This document shows positions 6,100-14,797 of a DNA stretch of 52,362 nucleotides, piece by piece. Every line of letters starts with the position of its first letter. Positions within the stretch are counted from its first letter, which is position 1. The DNA comes from a virus: positions 1-52,362 of the IMG/VR virus record IMGVR_UViG_3300028027_000073, one strand, 5' to 3'. Position numbers and translations under genes: made by a program. The notes beneath the pieces are model-generated. The model made no database searches and had not been told where the DNA came from. It saw nothing but the letters and a program-made list of their open reading frames with translations.

Positions 6100-6624
6100 T
6101 TATATACCAAGAAATAGTCTGCGTTCATCCAATCTTCTGTTTTGTAAGCCTTTTAGGACTTTACCACCAGCTCTACAATATTTAACTAGCGATTCCATAG
6201 CCGTTTCTTTATCGCCACGAAGCAACGCTTGACGGATGGTTGAACGCTGAAAGCATCCAAGACCCAGATTAAAGCAAAAGCTGACAAGAGCGTCAAACTC
6301 ATGTTGTCGTAAAGGCACGTTAGGTAACATCTTATGTACTCCCAACTCAAAACGGTTGAGGTCTCGTTTAAGAATTGCATCTATTTCCTCGTTAGTAAAT
6401 GTTTTGTTCCATTCAGGCGGTAATGTTTTTCCATCACCAATCAAATGACCAATTCCCACTGTCCATAGTTTTGCGGGACACTGGTATGGTTTGTTTCTAA
6501 CACCTTCATGATGTCGGATTAACTTAATTGCCTCTTTAGATACTTTCACGTTTCTTTTCCCAAGTGCGAGAACCAAAGTAAAAGCCAATAATACTTGCAG
6601 TAATAGCCATTTCTTCAGAGCCAA
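6100..6624 (-). CDS. GH24 endolysin (T4/P22/lambdoid-type lysozyme)
   Basis: The 174-aa protein begins with a hydrophobic signal or signal-anchor segment (residues 6-22) and continues with the GH24 active site: Glu40 in HHEG, Cys49 in QCPA and Thr55 in WTVGIGH, exactly the spacing Glu-8-Asp/Cys-5-Thr of the family. It cuts the glycan strands of peptidoglycan. The hydrophobic N-terminus suggests Sec export or SAR-type release. It overlaps the holin gene by 89 bases in another frame. Unit B has a near-identical copy, including a 207-bp block without differences (6223-6429). Confidence 0.92.
   Translation of the reverse strand: MALKKWLLLQVLLAFTLVLALGKRNVKVSKEAIKLIRHHEGVRNKPYQCPAKLWTVGIGHLIGDGKTLPPEWNKTFTNEEIDAILKRDLNRFELGVHKMLPNVPLRQHEFDALVSFCFNLGLGCFQRSTIRQALLRGDKETAMESLVKYCRAGGKVLKGLQNRRLDERRLFLGI
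6223..6429. repeat. 207-bp block identical to 43925-44131
   Basis: By direct reading, these 207 bases inside the endolysin gene match the unit B copy with no difference, while DNA on either side differs every 10-30 bases. It covers the active-site core and the following helices. It is the longest exact repeat I found and a likely spot for recombination, or for assembly joining, between the units. Confidence 0.85.
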
Positions 6625-7033
6625 ATACTTCTTGTGAAGCTACAACAAAGTCAACACCTGACCACATAGCCCATACCAAAGAAATAAGGTTGATAAGCAC
6701 TAACTCCCCTACAAAGATGAAAGCGACTACAGGTCTAACCATAGCGTTCCAGTTCTTAACTGTAGGGCTTGCATTTTCTACTAGCTTCTTATCGTGGTCG
6801 TATAATGCTTCACGTTCTTGTGCGTATGTTTGAACTTCTATTTGGTCTAGCTTAATAGCTTCTATCTTTTCTTGTGATATAAAGCCTGCTTTAGCTAATT
6901 CTAATTCACGTTCTGTTTGTAGTTTAGCCATTTCTCTTTCATGCTTTTGGTCACCTTTTTGCTGAAAGAAACCTAAAACACTGGGTAAGCCTGAAGTAGC
7001 AAAACCTAATATACCTGATAAAATACTTAACAT
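6536..7033 (-). CDS. holin, three-transmembrane type
   Basis: The 165-aa protein has a short hydrophobic N-terminus (LSGILGFATSGLPSVLGFF), a long charged helical middle (QKHEREMAKLQTERELELAK) and two C-terminal membrane segments (PVVAFIFVGELVLINLISL and AITASIIGFYFGS). This is the layout of the 3TM holin family (GTA_holin_3TM). It lies directly upstream of and overlaps the endolysin gene. It would permeabilise the inner membrane at lysis. The unit B copy is almost identical. Confidence 0.8.
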   Translation of the reverse strand: MLSILSGILGFATSGLPSVLGFFQQKGDQKHEREMAKLQTERELELAKAGFISQEKIEAIKLDQIEVQTYAQEREALYDHDKKLVENASPTVKNWNAMVRPVVAFIFVGELVLINLISLVWAMWSGVDFVVASQEVFGSEEMAITASIIGFYFGSRTWEKKRESI

Positions 7034-7393
7034 CTATAACTCCTTTGGATCAAAGCCATACATTTTGGCTACACGTTTTTGTAATTTAAGAAACAAGCCT
7101 TTATGACTTGTGTACTGCTCTGTTTTTGGTGAAACTGTATATACACACATATGCAATATTTCATGGCAAAGTGTAATTAACACAGGGTATAAGTGAGAAT
7201 GTCTTGCAGTAGATATAGTAATAACATGTGGCTCACCTTGTTCTGGTGGTTGATATTCTCCACATATAGCATTGTCATTTACGATAACAAAGTCTACTTT
7301 AGATGCTGGTGGTAATTTGTATTCATCAAATATAGGCATCTCTATAATTGCACTATAGAGGTTAGCTATATTATTTTCTGTAATGAATGTCAT
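7034..7393 (-). CDS. HExxH zinc metallopeptidase-like protein
   Basis: The 119-aa protein contains ITLCHEILHMCVY with His77, Glu78 and His81, the zinc-binding HExxH motif, and a later SHKGLF segment that could give a third ligand, like small SprT/WLM-type proteases. It lies between the coiled-coil membrane protein and the holin; the stop is one base from the holin start. The unit B copy keeps the motif. The target is unknown; capsid, host or lysis roles are all possible. Confidence 0.7.
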   Translation of the reverse strand: MTFITENNIANLYSAIIEMPIFDEYKLPPASKVDFVIVNDNAICGEYQPPEQGEPHVITISTARHSHLYPVLITLCHEILHMCVYTVSPKTEQYTSHKGLFLKLQKRVAKMYGFDPKEL

Positions 7394-7797
7394 TTTGATA
7401 ATGGGTTCATTGTGCTACGTTTAACAGTATTTAGTTTATCATCCATTGCGTTTACGGTTGCTTCTAATTCTTTACGCAGACCTGATACCATAGCTGAAGT
7501 CTCACGAGAGTTGGCAATAGCGTCTGAAGACTTTTCACTAGCTTTCATAATAGATTCAGATAGTTGGTATTGTCTTTCATTTATTGCTTTAACTTGTATT
7601 TCTAAACCATTTAATTTAGACTCTATGGGAGCTAAATCTAAACTGTCAACAGCTTCAATTGCCGTAACCATCTTGTTGTAAAAAGTTATGCCTGCGTATG
7701 CCGAGCCAGCTACTATTGGCAATGCTATTAAAATCAATTTCAGAAGTGCCGAGCTGGATAAGCTCAAGCTGAAGGTTTTGATTTTTTCCGAACTCAT
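7390..7797 (-). CDS. membrane-anchored coiled-coil protein
   Basis: The 135-aa protein has one membrane segment (LLKLILIALPIVAGSAYAGI, about residues 18-37) followed by a long predicted coiled coil. It lies in the lysis cassette, where such a protein could be a spanin-like or accessory factor, but no spanin partner with a lipobox is visible. Its first 143 bases overlap the end of the Cys-rich protein gene in another frame. It is nearly identical in unit B. Confidence 0.7.
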   Translation of the reverse strand: MSSEKIKTFSLSLSSSALLKLILIALPIVAGSAYAGITFYNKMVTAIEAVDSLDLAPIESKLNGLEIQVKAINERQYQLSESIMKASEKSSDAIANSRETSAMVSGLRKELEATVNAMDDKLNTVKRSTMNPLSK

Positions 7798-8728
7798 TGT
7801 TTATCTCCGTATCAAATTTAAATGCGTCTGTTATTTCTATTTGTTGTATAATAGGTTTGTTAAGTATTTCTAATGAAAGGACTATTCCAAAACCATGTAC
7901 AAGCTCTTTACCCTTTGGTACGTCAAGTTTAGGACTCTCCTTGCTCTCATTCTTTTGTTCAGTCTTTGGTGGGTCTTTTGGGCTGTCTTCTTTTGCTTTT
8001 GGCTCACTTTTAGTTTCTTGTTTTGGTTGTTCAACCTTAACAGGAGCTGACTCTACTTTAGGTGGTTCAGGTGCAGCTAATGGGTTTACTTCTGGAGCAA
8101 CAGCAGGTGGTGGTGCAGGAGGTGGATTATTTACAGGGTTAAGGGGTGAGCTAGGGCTAACTGGAGAACTCACGTTAGTGACGTTTGTAGCACTCTTAAC
8201 ACATGTATTGTTTGTTTCTACCCAACCATTCCATACAGGACTTCCATAAGGGTCTGGGCAAGATGAAATGTTAGTTTCTGTAATAGAACCTACATAGTCT
8301 GCTTGACAGGCTAGTTGCCTAGTTTCAACACTTGCCTGACACGTTGGAGGGTCTTGTGTGCAGTTGTTGCTAGTTTCTGTCCAAGCTGACCAGCTTTGCG
8401 TAGAACAACTAAAATTCCTGCTTTGATTAACAGCACCGCTATAGTGAGGTAACGTACAAGCTGTGGTTTGATTTTCAACCAAGTCTGAACAAGCAGGTGT
8501 TTGATACGCACCGCATATTGGGTCACTTGGGTTATAAGATACGCACCAATAGTCTTTAATTGCAATGATTGGATCAATGCCATGACATACGAGAGAACCT
8601 TGAAGCATATAGCCTTCAGGCGTTGGAGTATAGTTGCAATACCAAGCATAAGCATTATTTACCTTTGTTAATGATAGAAGTAGTAATAGGCTCGTCAGCA
8701 ACAAGCGGTATCGTGTATGTATCGCCAT
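7655..8728 (-). CDS. secreted Cys-rich protein with proline-rich linker
   Basis: I chose ATG 8728 because it begins a clean signal peptide (RYRLLLTSLLLLLSL...NAYA). The mature part has repeated Trp/Cys modules (SWSAWTETSNNC, VWNGWVETNNTC) reminiscent of thrombospondin type 1 repeats. It then has a Pro/Lys/Glu-rich linker of about 100 residues and a compact C-terminal domain. It is 357 aa long. It overlaps the genes on both sides in other frames. The protein is probably exported to the periplasm or envelope before lysis. The unit B homologue differs mainly in the linker. Confidence 0.75.
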   Translation of the reverse strand: MAIHTRYRLLLTSLLLLLSLTKVNNAYAWYCNYTPTPEGYMLQGSLVCHGIDPIIAIKDYWCVSYNPSDPICGAYQTPACSDLVENQTTACTLPHYSGAVNQSRNFSCSTQSWSAWTETSNNCTQDPPTCQASVETRQLACQADYVGSITETNISSCPDPYGSPVWNGWVETNNTCVKSATNVTNVSSPVSPSSPLNPVNNPPPAPPPAVAPEVNPLAAPEPPKVESAPVKVEQPKQETKSEPKAKEDSPKDPPKTEQKNESKESPKLDVPKGKELVHGFGIVLSLEILNKPIIQQIEITDAFKFDTEINNEFGKNQNLQLELIQLGTSEIDFNSIANSSWLGIRRHNFLQQDGYGN

Positions 8729-9161
8729 ATAGTTTCTTGAATATAGAAGGGTTACGTTCATACCAACCACGTTTAGCAGCATCACCAATAGAACCATTTA
8801 TAGGACATGGTGAGCCTGACTGTATCATGGCTTCAAATACTCTATCGTCTTGACACAAGATAGATACTGCTGCAACTTTAAGACCTAAATCATTAAGAGT
8901 TTTAGCCAGTTTAATGCGTTCACAATTAACGTCTTTATAGCCAGAGCCACCACTTAAGCCAAACAATGTACTAGATACAGAACCAGTAACAGGAACAATA
9001 CAAACGTCTTGGCTAAAAGCACTTATAGAAGGGCTAATGGCACTAGGTGGTGGTTGACCTTTATAGTTAATAGTAGTAGTATCAGCGTGTGCAGTATGAA
9101 CCATAAATAAAACAAGTAAAACAATAATTGTCCAACTAAATATTTTAGAAAATGTTTTCAT
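8655..9161 (-). CDS. secreted protein of unknown function, 168 aa
   Basis: A signal peptide (residues about 6-26, ending AHA) precedes a soluble domain with conserved cysteines (DVCIVPVTGS, DVNCERIKLAKTLNDLGLKV, CQDDRVFEAMIQSGSPCP). The unit B copy (46357-46869) has the same mature domain but an unrelated signal peptide, so the export signal has been exchanged. It precedes and overlaps the Cys-rich secreted protein; the two may act together in the envelope. Confidence 0.75.
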   Translation of the reverse strand: MKTFSKIFSWTIIVLLVLFMVHTAHADTTTINYKGQPPPSAISPSISAFSQDVCIVPVTGSVSSTLFGLSGGSGYKDVNCERIKLAKTLNDLGLKVAAVSILCQDDRVFEAMIQSGSPCPINGSIGDAAKRGWYERNPSIFKKLYGDTYTIPLVADEPITTSIINKGK

Positions 9162-9162
9162 G

Positions 9163-9321
9163 TTACATAAATTTATGAGTTAATAGAAATACAATCACAA
9201 AACCTGCTGTTCCTAATAGTATTTGTTCTAAACGTTTGAGTCTTGCATTTATTTGTTCATAGCGTAAAGCACATACTTCTTCGTGTGTACTCAATCTTGA
9301 TTCTACGTCTGACTTCACCAT
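9163..9321 (-). CDS. coiled-coil tail-anchored membrane protein, 52 aa
   Basis: A short gene with a charged helical part (RYEQINARLKRLEQILLG) and a C-terminal membrane segment (TAGFVIVFLL). This resembles small XhlA/holin-accessory type phage proteins. The unit B copy (46869-47027) is the same length and 44 or so residues match, which supports coding. An AAGGAT site precedes ATG 9321. It may help lysis, but the class is inferred from architecture only. Confidence 0.75.
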   Translation of the reverse strand: MVKSDVESRLSTHEEVCALRYEQINARLKRLEQILLGTAGFVIVFLLTHKFM

Positions 9322-9381
9322 CTTATCCTTTCGGAGCATTATATAAGTTTATAGGGGGTAGGTATAAATCGTGCCATTCAA

Positions 9382-11001
9382 TCATTGTTGATTTTGATAC
9401 ATTTTATCTAATTGTTGTAAGTATAAATCTGGCTCTAATAAACTTTGAGCCTCTTGTACTTTCTTAAGCTGTACACCTGCTTTAGCTGTTAAGTCAATAG
9501 GTGTTCCATATCTAGCTACTTTGCCACCAGCTTGAGTTAGCAATCCAGTAATTTTAGGCGATGTAATACCAATACCAAGTGCTGTTAATGGGCTTAATCC
9601 AGTACCAAATGCAATATTAAGTAACCCACCAGCACCACCCAAAGTACCAAGAACACTTTTTGGTTCAAAAGATTTCATAGATGCACCAGCAATTTCTGTA
9701 GATAAATCAATGCCAGTAGCCTTTTGCATTTTATCAGCAAGTGATAATTTAACACCAGTTTCATCACGAGTTGTTCTTAATAATTTTCTTAATGCTGTTT
9801 CTTGAGATGCTTTATTTCCACCAATAAGACCTCTGTCAATCTCTCTAATAGTTTCAATAGAGTTTTCGTAATCTGCCATTGCTTTTTTGTACTCTGGCAC
9901 TTCTTTAACAAGGTAGTTTTTTACACCATTACGAGTGGTGTCTATAACTCTTTGTGCTTGAGTCATCTTTACATCGTCTGGATACACAGCATCTATTCTT
10001 TGTTTTAAAAAGTCTAAACCAGCTGCTGTATGTAATTTAGGTTGAGATTCCCATGTATTAAGAATTTTCTCTACTTCATTAATTGCTGCTAATTCTTTAT
10101 CACCAACACTTACTTGACCTTTGTAAGTAATAGATTTTTTAGCATTATCAAAAGTTTCTCTAATTGGAGCAAAGTCTAATTTAGCTGGACTTGCAGCCCA
10201 TCCAGTATCTGTACCTTTAAATTGGCTTGATTTTTTAGCTGTTGAATATTGCAAATTTTTCTGTGCAATCATTTCTTGTAAACCAGCTTTTGCTTTATTT
10301 AATATTTCTATTGATTCTGTTTTTCCTACAATTTGATTAATTGCAGTATCAATACCAGCTTTAGAAGCTTCATATACTTTTTTAATAGCTTCACCACCAA
10401 CACCAGTTGTTAATCCTAGTATTGGAGGAAGACCAGCTTCTAGCACTTTACCGCTCATATATAATGGATTTGTTACTTTAGATAACTCTGAAAATCCTAC
10501 AGCAGGTGTAGTTACTTGCCTCTCTGTAAATGGAACTTTGCCTGTAACAGATGGAATTTTGTATGGCACAGCTTTAGATGCAATACCAGCACCTGTAGAT
10601 ATATCAAGCAATGCCTCTACTGGTCTTTCTTGAGCATATTGTTTAAATGATTCTGCACTTTGGTACGGTGCTGCAAATGCTCTAAACATTTCTTCTTGTC
10701 TAGATACTGGCATTTTTTCCAATACTTTTTCTGGAGAATACATTTGACCTAAACTTTTTCTTGCTGCTGCTTGTGCACCTCCAGCAAGAGTTTCACCAGC
10801 TGCATAACCAACTTGTGGTGCGTTAGTGATTACATTGTAGCCACCACGCAATATATCCAATAAGTTTTGAGGCACATTTGCACCAGCTTGTAAAAAAGAA
10901 AAGTTTGTTGGAACATCGGCTACAGCACCTGCTTTTAATGGACCAGATGTAGTAATGTCTGGAACTTTATTTTGCGTTAATTTATATAAATCTTCAGCCA
11001 T
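9382..11001 (-). CDS. internal virion (ejection) protein, 539 aa
   Basis: A long helical protein with Ala/Gly-rich hydrophobic stretches (AAGETLAGGAQAAARKS; LGTLGGAGGLLNIAFGTG) and no enzyme motif. It is the last of four consecutive virion genes placed as P22 gp7/gp20/gp16 or T7 gp14-16 are. I infer an ejection protein that crosses the envelope with the DNA. Unit B carries a protein with a different N-terminus and similar C-terminal architecture in the same slot (47037-48458). Confidence 0.55.
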   Translation of the reverse strand: MAEDLYKLTQNKVPDITTSGPLKAGAVADVPTNFSFLQAGANVPQNLLDILRGGYNVITNAPQVGYAAGETLAGGAQAAARKSLGQMYSPEKVLEKMPVSRQEEMFRAFAAPYQSAESFKQYAQERPVEALLDISTGAGIASKAVPYKIPSVTGKVPFTERQVTTPAVGFSELSKVTNPLYMSGKVLEAGLPPILGLTTGVGGEAIKKVYEASKAGIDTAINQIVGKTESIEILNKAKAGLQEMIAQKNLQYSTAKKSSQFKGTDTGWAASPAKLDFAPIRETFDNAKKSITYKGQVSVGDKELAAINEVEKILNTWESQPKLHTAAGLDFLKQRIDAVYPDDVKMTQAQRVIDTTRNGVKNYLVKEVPEYKKAMADYENSIETIREIDRGLIGGNKASQETALRKLLRTTRDETGVKLSLADKMQKATGIDLSTEIAGASMKSFEPKSVLGTLGGAGGLLNIAFGTGLSPLTALGIGITSPKITGLLTQAGGKVARYGTPIDLTAKAGVQLKKVQEAQSLLEPDLYLQQLDKMYQNQQ

Positions 11002-11009
11002 GTTTTATC

Positions 11010-12536
11010 CTAGAAATAATATAATTCGTTATTCATAATGTAATACTGTGCATTTGGATCTAATCCAGACGCTTTGGCTGGGAAACGTTTTTTAATATAT
11101 GGGTTTGCACCAGAATATACTTTAATTTCACCTTTGTCTGTTTTTACTTTTGTTTCTAATGGTAAAAATTCTGATTTTGGAAACTCAAAGTCATTACCAT
11201 AATCATTTGCATATCCTTGATTAAGGTTAGCTTTTGCAGCTTGAATAGTTTGTAATAACTCAACAACTACTCTTTTACCTTCTTCTGGAGGAAGACCTAA
11301 CTTAATTTTATTTAAAGAAGCAATAATTCTATCGCCTTCTTTTTCTGATAAATTTCCTGTTCCAGCTGCACCAGAAGGTGAAAGTGCTTTTAGTTTTTTT
11401 AATTCACTTACTAAAGACGCACCTTCTGTACTTGTAATAAGGTTATTTAATTTAAATGCAGAAGTTCCTTCTATACCAGCACGCTTACTTGCTAAAGGAC
11501 CAAAAGCATTATCAAAATCTTTATCTGTAATAATATCGTATACTGTTTTTTCAAAATTATTTAAACTTGTAAATGAATCTGTTAATCTTTTTTGAATTTC
11601 ACTTTGATTATCTTTTAACTGCTGTCTTGTAACTGCAGAAACATCTTGTCTATTTACAAATGGAATGGTAGATGTTGTTTTTGCAGCAGGAGTAGGATTT
11701 GCAGATACATTTGTTTGCGGAACTTTTGTTGTATTAACTGCAGCAGGTTGAGTTTGTTGCGTAACCTGTGGTTGCGTTACTGGTGCAACATTAGTTTGTG
11801 TAGCGGTAGTAACTTGTGGCTGAACAACAGGTTGATTTGCTTGACTCATTCTGTTTGCTCTATCTAGTTTAATTTGAGCAATAATTTTATCTGCAGATGG
11901 CAATTCATCAAGTGGAGCACTTGGTAATTTGGCTTTAAATTCAGCTCTAGGAACTGCTTGTTTTGACTTTTCTATAGAAGAAACAGCAATAGCGTCTTTT
12001 GCAATACGCACATCAGCCATATCTTGTGCAGATGGGCTTTGAGGATTAATACCAAGTTCTTGCATAATTGAAAGATCTTGTTTATCAATCTCTGGAAGAG
12101 GTCTAAATCTTTCTTGTGTTTTTTGTAGTCTTTCTAATGTGCCTTTTGGATCAATAAAAAAAGCATTTGCTAATTCTGGGTTATTTCTAATAGCGTCTGC
12201 TAAACCAGCTTCTGTTCTTTCAAAACCTTTTAATTCAAACTGACCCTTTTTAATATTTTGCATAAGGTTAGTTAATTCAGTAGTAGTCATAAGGTTTCTA
12301 GTAGCTGCATCTATAGGAGCTTGTCTTCCTCCAACAGCACCAGTAAATCCACCTAATGCAGCACCAGCAACACCTTTATTCCAATTAGAAGCAATACCAG
12401 TAGCTAAACCAAGACCAGTGCCAATAAGTTGTTGCGTCTTAAGTCTTTCCTGTTCTTCTGGAGATAAAAGACCTGCAACAGGGCTTTGTCTTGTAAGAAA
12501 TAATGTATCTAATAAACCTTGAAAATTATCTGCCAT
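11010..12536 (-). CDS. internal virion protein, 508 aa
   Basis: It starts FQGLLDTLFLTRQSPVAGLL and has a Gly-rich segment (LGLATGIASNWNKGVAGAAL) near residue 50, a helical part, a Gln/Thr/Pro-rich low-complexity linker near residues 240-290, and a helical C-terminal domain. Unit B has a shorter relative (363 aa) lacking most of the linker. Position suggests an ejection or internal core protein. No enzyme motif found. Confidence 0.55.
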   Translation of the reverse strand: MADNFQGLLDTLFLTRQSPVAGLLSPEEQERLKTQQLIGTGLGLATGIASNWNKGVAGAALGGFTGAVGGRQAPIDAATRNLMTTTELTNLMQNIKKGQFELKGFERTEAGLADAIRNNPELANAFFIDPKGTLERLQKTQERFRPLPEIDKQDLSIMQELGINPQSPSAQDMADVRIAKDAIAVSSIEKSKQAVPRAEFKAKLPSAPLDELPSADKIIAQIKLDRANRMSQANQPVVQPQVTTATQTNVAPVTQPQVTQQTQPAAVNTTKVPQTNVSANPTPAAKTTSTIPFVNRQDVSAVTRQQLKDNQSEIQKRLTDSFTSLNNFEKTVYDIITDKDFDNAFGPLASKRAGIEGTSAFKLNNLITSTEGASLVSELKKLKALSPSGAAGTGNLSEKEGDRIIASLNKIKLGLPPEEGKRVVVELLQTIQAAKANLNQGYANDYGNDFEFPKSEFLPLETKVKTDKGEIKVYSGANPYIKKRFPAKASGLDPNAQYYIMNNELYYF

Positions 12537-12538
12537 GA

Positions 12539-13276
12539 TTATCCTATCCTTTTAACTTGTAAAAGATTGCCAGCCATTGGACCAGATTGACCTTTTCTAA
12601 TTTGTTGGTTGCCCATTGCTACAGCTTCTTGTAATCTTTGTTTATCTGCTTGTTCATTTTTTTGTCTTATATCTAAAAGACTTTGACCACCACTTAATAC
12701 AGTCATTGGATTTTGTTGGGCATATGACATAGTATTAGAACCTAGATCAGAAAGTCTTTCTCCAAATGTTAATGGTGTATCTACAGCTATACGTCTAGGG
12801 TCTAATGTTAATGGGTTTGGTGTAGAAGAAAATGAAAATGGAATACCAGTAGCAGGTGCACCAGATGCAGCAAATCCCAATCCATCATCAGCGACATTAA
12901 GATATGGGCTAATGTTTATTCCTTGACCTGCACCACCAATTACATTTGTAGGAAGTGAAGTATTAAATGCTATATCATCTAAAGAATTTAATGCTAAATC
13001 GTCTACAGTATTTGCAACAGTAGGAGCTAACTGAACACCAGTTCCAGTAGCAGAAGGTAACGCACTTTTGAAACCTGAAAATAAATTACCACCAGCACCA
13101 CCTGCACCACCTAAAATACCGCCAGTAGCAGCACCTAGCAATGCACCTTTAATAGGGTTTCCACCCATTACACCAGAACCTACAGCTCCGATAGCTGCTG
13201 GAACTAAAATTTCTGGACCAAGAGAAGGTTGTAAAAAGTTCTTAATAATCCATACAGGATTAAAATACTTAAACAT
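12539..13276 (-). CDS. Gly/Ala-rich internal virion protein, 245 aa
   Basis: An N-terminal amphipathic segment is followed by a very Gly/Ala-rich hydrophobic stretch (about residues 28-68), then a polar variable region. The unit B protein (49568-50275) keeps the same glycine-rich pattern (AALGGATGGLFGGAG-like) with a diverged remainder. Membrane-active ejection proteins of short-tailed phages look like this. The start overlaps the stop of the upstream gene by one base. Confidence 0.55.
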   Translation of the reverse strand: MFKYFNPVWIIKNFLQPSLGPEILVPAAIGAVGSGVMGGNPIKGALLGAATGGILGGAGGAGGNLFSGFKSALPSATGTGVQLAPTVANTVDDLALNSLDDIAFNTSLPTNVIGGAGQGINISPYLNVADDGLGFAASGAPATGIPFSFSSTPNPLTLDPRRIAVDTPLTFGERLSDLGSNTMSYAQQNPMTVLSGGQSLLDIRQKNEQADKQRLQEAVAMGNQQIRKGQSGPMAGNLLQVKRIG

Positions 13277-14388
13277 TATTTGCCTACCTTTCCTACTACA
13301 TAGCAGATTGGTTCTAAAATAGCACGATAAATCATGCCATAATTATCACGTTTTTTACCTCTTTTTTGTTTCCAGATATCAGCAGTCCTATGTCTTGCGA
13401 TATGCTCTAAAACACCCCTTAAAATGCGTTGTAGGGCATTCTTTTTACCACTCTTATAAGCATAGTTTACTAATGGTAAGAATAGAGTGTGATAACCTTT
13501 TTCGTATGCTGGGTCTAAATCTTTAGATTGAGCTAACCAAATAGCGTTACGGAAGCTACCAAAGCCATATTCAGCATTCATAGCTGTACATACAATCTTG
13601 CCACCACCTGATTGAGTTGTTTTTGTAACTTGACCAACTGGAGCACCGTATGCAGCACCCAAGTAAGCTTGTAGTTTTGTGTATGGTTTGTTTTGTTCAA
13701 ATTCGTATCTAGCAATTTGATCTTCAAGAGCTTTTTGTGAGTAGTCTTCTCTAACTTGACCAACATTCATAAGTTGGTTAATATCTTGGAATCTAGCTTG
13801 AGCTAATTGAGGAGCTTGTAATGCAGCTGCTTCTTGTCTAGCACGTTCATTAGCATAGTTTTGATATGCAAGTTCACCCGCTTTGCCAGTCAAAGTTGTA
13901 GCTAAAGTATTAGCGGCTCTATTTTGTAAGTCTGCAGAAACATTAGATCCATAACGACCAGCCATAGATGCTGAACCTTGTGCTTGTTTGATAGCATCAT
14001 TGTAAGCTTGTGTAGCTGTTTGAACAGCTGGTTGCATAGCAGCTTGGAAATATGGGTTAGCACCTAAATATTGACCTTGTACAGTACCTAATTGTTGATT
14101 AAGTGCTGCACCTGTAAGAGGGCTTCCTGCTCTTGCTTGTGCTTCAGCTTGTGCTAATGCAGATTCTGTTTGAGCAGATGGGCTAACATATGTTTGACCA
14201 GCAAAATATTCAGGTGTAGTAGTTTGATATAAGTTTTTAGCTTCAGTTAATCCATACTCTACAAATGGTCTTACAGTAGGATCTAATTCGCTTTTGGTTT
14301 CAGATGTGCCGCCACCACCAGAACCTCCACCACCATAAAATGTAAATGACTGTACTAATTCTTGTACCCAATTGTGTAACTTAAACAT
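13276..14388 (-). CDS. virion internal/tail protein with conserved C-terminal domain, 370 aa
   Basis: ATG 14388 was chosen over upstream in-frame codons because it has an AAGGA site and aligns with the unit B start (51386). A short helix is followed by a Gly linker, the segment LDPTVRPFVEYGLTEAK, a long Ala/Gln-rich helical region, and a C-terminal domain with KIVCTAMN...YGFGSFR..IW and HIARHRTADIWK. All these segments are conserved in unit B. Such proteins sit beside the GNAT-like protein in many podovirus-like phages. Exact role unknown. Confidence 0.65.
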   Translation of the reverse strand: MFKLHNWVQELVQSFTFYGGGGSGGGGTSETKSELDPTVRPFVEYGLTEAKNLYQTTTPEYFAGQTYVSPSAQTESALAQAEAQARAGSPLTGAALNQQLGTVQGQYLGANPYFQAAMQPAVQTATQAYNDAIKQAQGSASMAGRYGSNVSADLQNRAANTLATTLTGKAGELAYQNYANERARQEAAALQAPQLAQARFQDINQLMNVGQVREDYSQKALEDQIARYEFEQNKPYTKLQAYLGAAYGAPVGQVTKTTQSGGGKIVCTAMNAEYGFGSFRNAIWLAQSKDLDPAYEKGYHTLFLPLVNYAYKSGKKNALQRILRGVLEHIARHRTADIWKQKRGKKRDNYGMIYRAILEPICYVVGKVGK

Positions 14389-14398
14389 ATCTAGTTCC

Positions 14399-14797
14399 TT
14401 AAAGTGTATATTCCCATGTTTGAGGTTTAAAACCCATCTGTCTTGCTTTACGTTCCCATCCACGTCTTTCGGAGTTAAACGTAACTTTAGTTTTACCGCC
14501 TTGTTTTGCTATTTGTTGAATCTCTTGAAATGCTTGTGTAAAGAGTGCCTCATCATTAATTAATGACCATGCAGCCCATACATGAAGCCTGTTTCCGATT
14601 GGTTGAAGTACTACGAATCCTACTGGTTTATTGTCTATTATTCCCATAAACAACATAGAACGTTGCTCATAGCAATCACAATATACATCTTCTGGTATAT
14701 ACTCGGTATGACCTTTAGACCTGACTATTTCTAATCCGTGTCTAATGTATTCCCAATGTTGACGTAAATTATCTTTAGGTATGTAATGTAAAATCAC
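14399..14797 (-). CDS. GNAT-like protein (T7 gp13-type position)
   Basis: The 132-aa product starts at GTG 14797, overlapping the upstream stop. It shows a GNAT-like order: an acceptor-side N-terminus (PEDVYCDCYEQRSMLFMG), a central strand pair, then KVTFNSERRGWERKARQMGFKP. The last part is typical of the degenerate acetyltransferases next to phage internal proteins. It may be structural rather than enzymatic, as T7 gp13 is. Unit B has two such proteins here. Confidence 0.65.
   Translation of the reverse strand: MILHYIPKDNLRQHWEYIRHGLEIVRSKGHTEYIPEDVYCDCYEQRSMLFMGIIDNKPVGFVVLQPIGNRLHVWAAWSLINDEALFTQAFQEIQQIAKQGGKTKVTFNSERRGWERKARQMGFKPQTWEYTL

Noticed and set aside
7797-8249. Long rightward frames opposite the Cys-rich gene (also 45499-45951)
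   Set aside because: Antisense to a clear gene; the Gly/Ser-rich sequence mirrors the proline-rich linker on the other strand and lacks a start signal.
8311-8655. 114-codon leftward frame inside the Cys-rich gene, also present at 46013-46357 with equal length
   Set aside because: The host frame has a signal peptide and Trp/Cys repeats. The second frame gives a repetitive Leu/Lys sequence with as many replacements between units as the main frame, so conservation follows from DNA similarity. Kept only as a weak possibility.
7390-8728. Rz/Rz1 spanin pair
   Set aside because: The coiled-coil protein looks like an inner-membrane spanin, but no small lipoprotein with a lipobox is embedded or adjacent, so spanin calls were not made.
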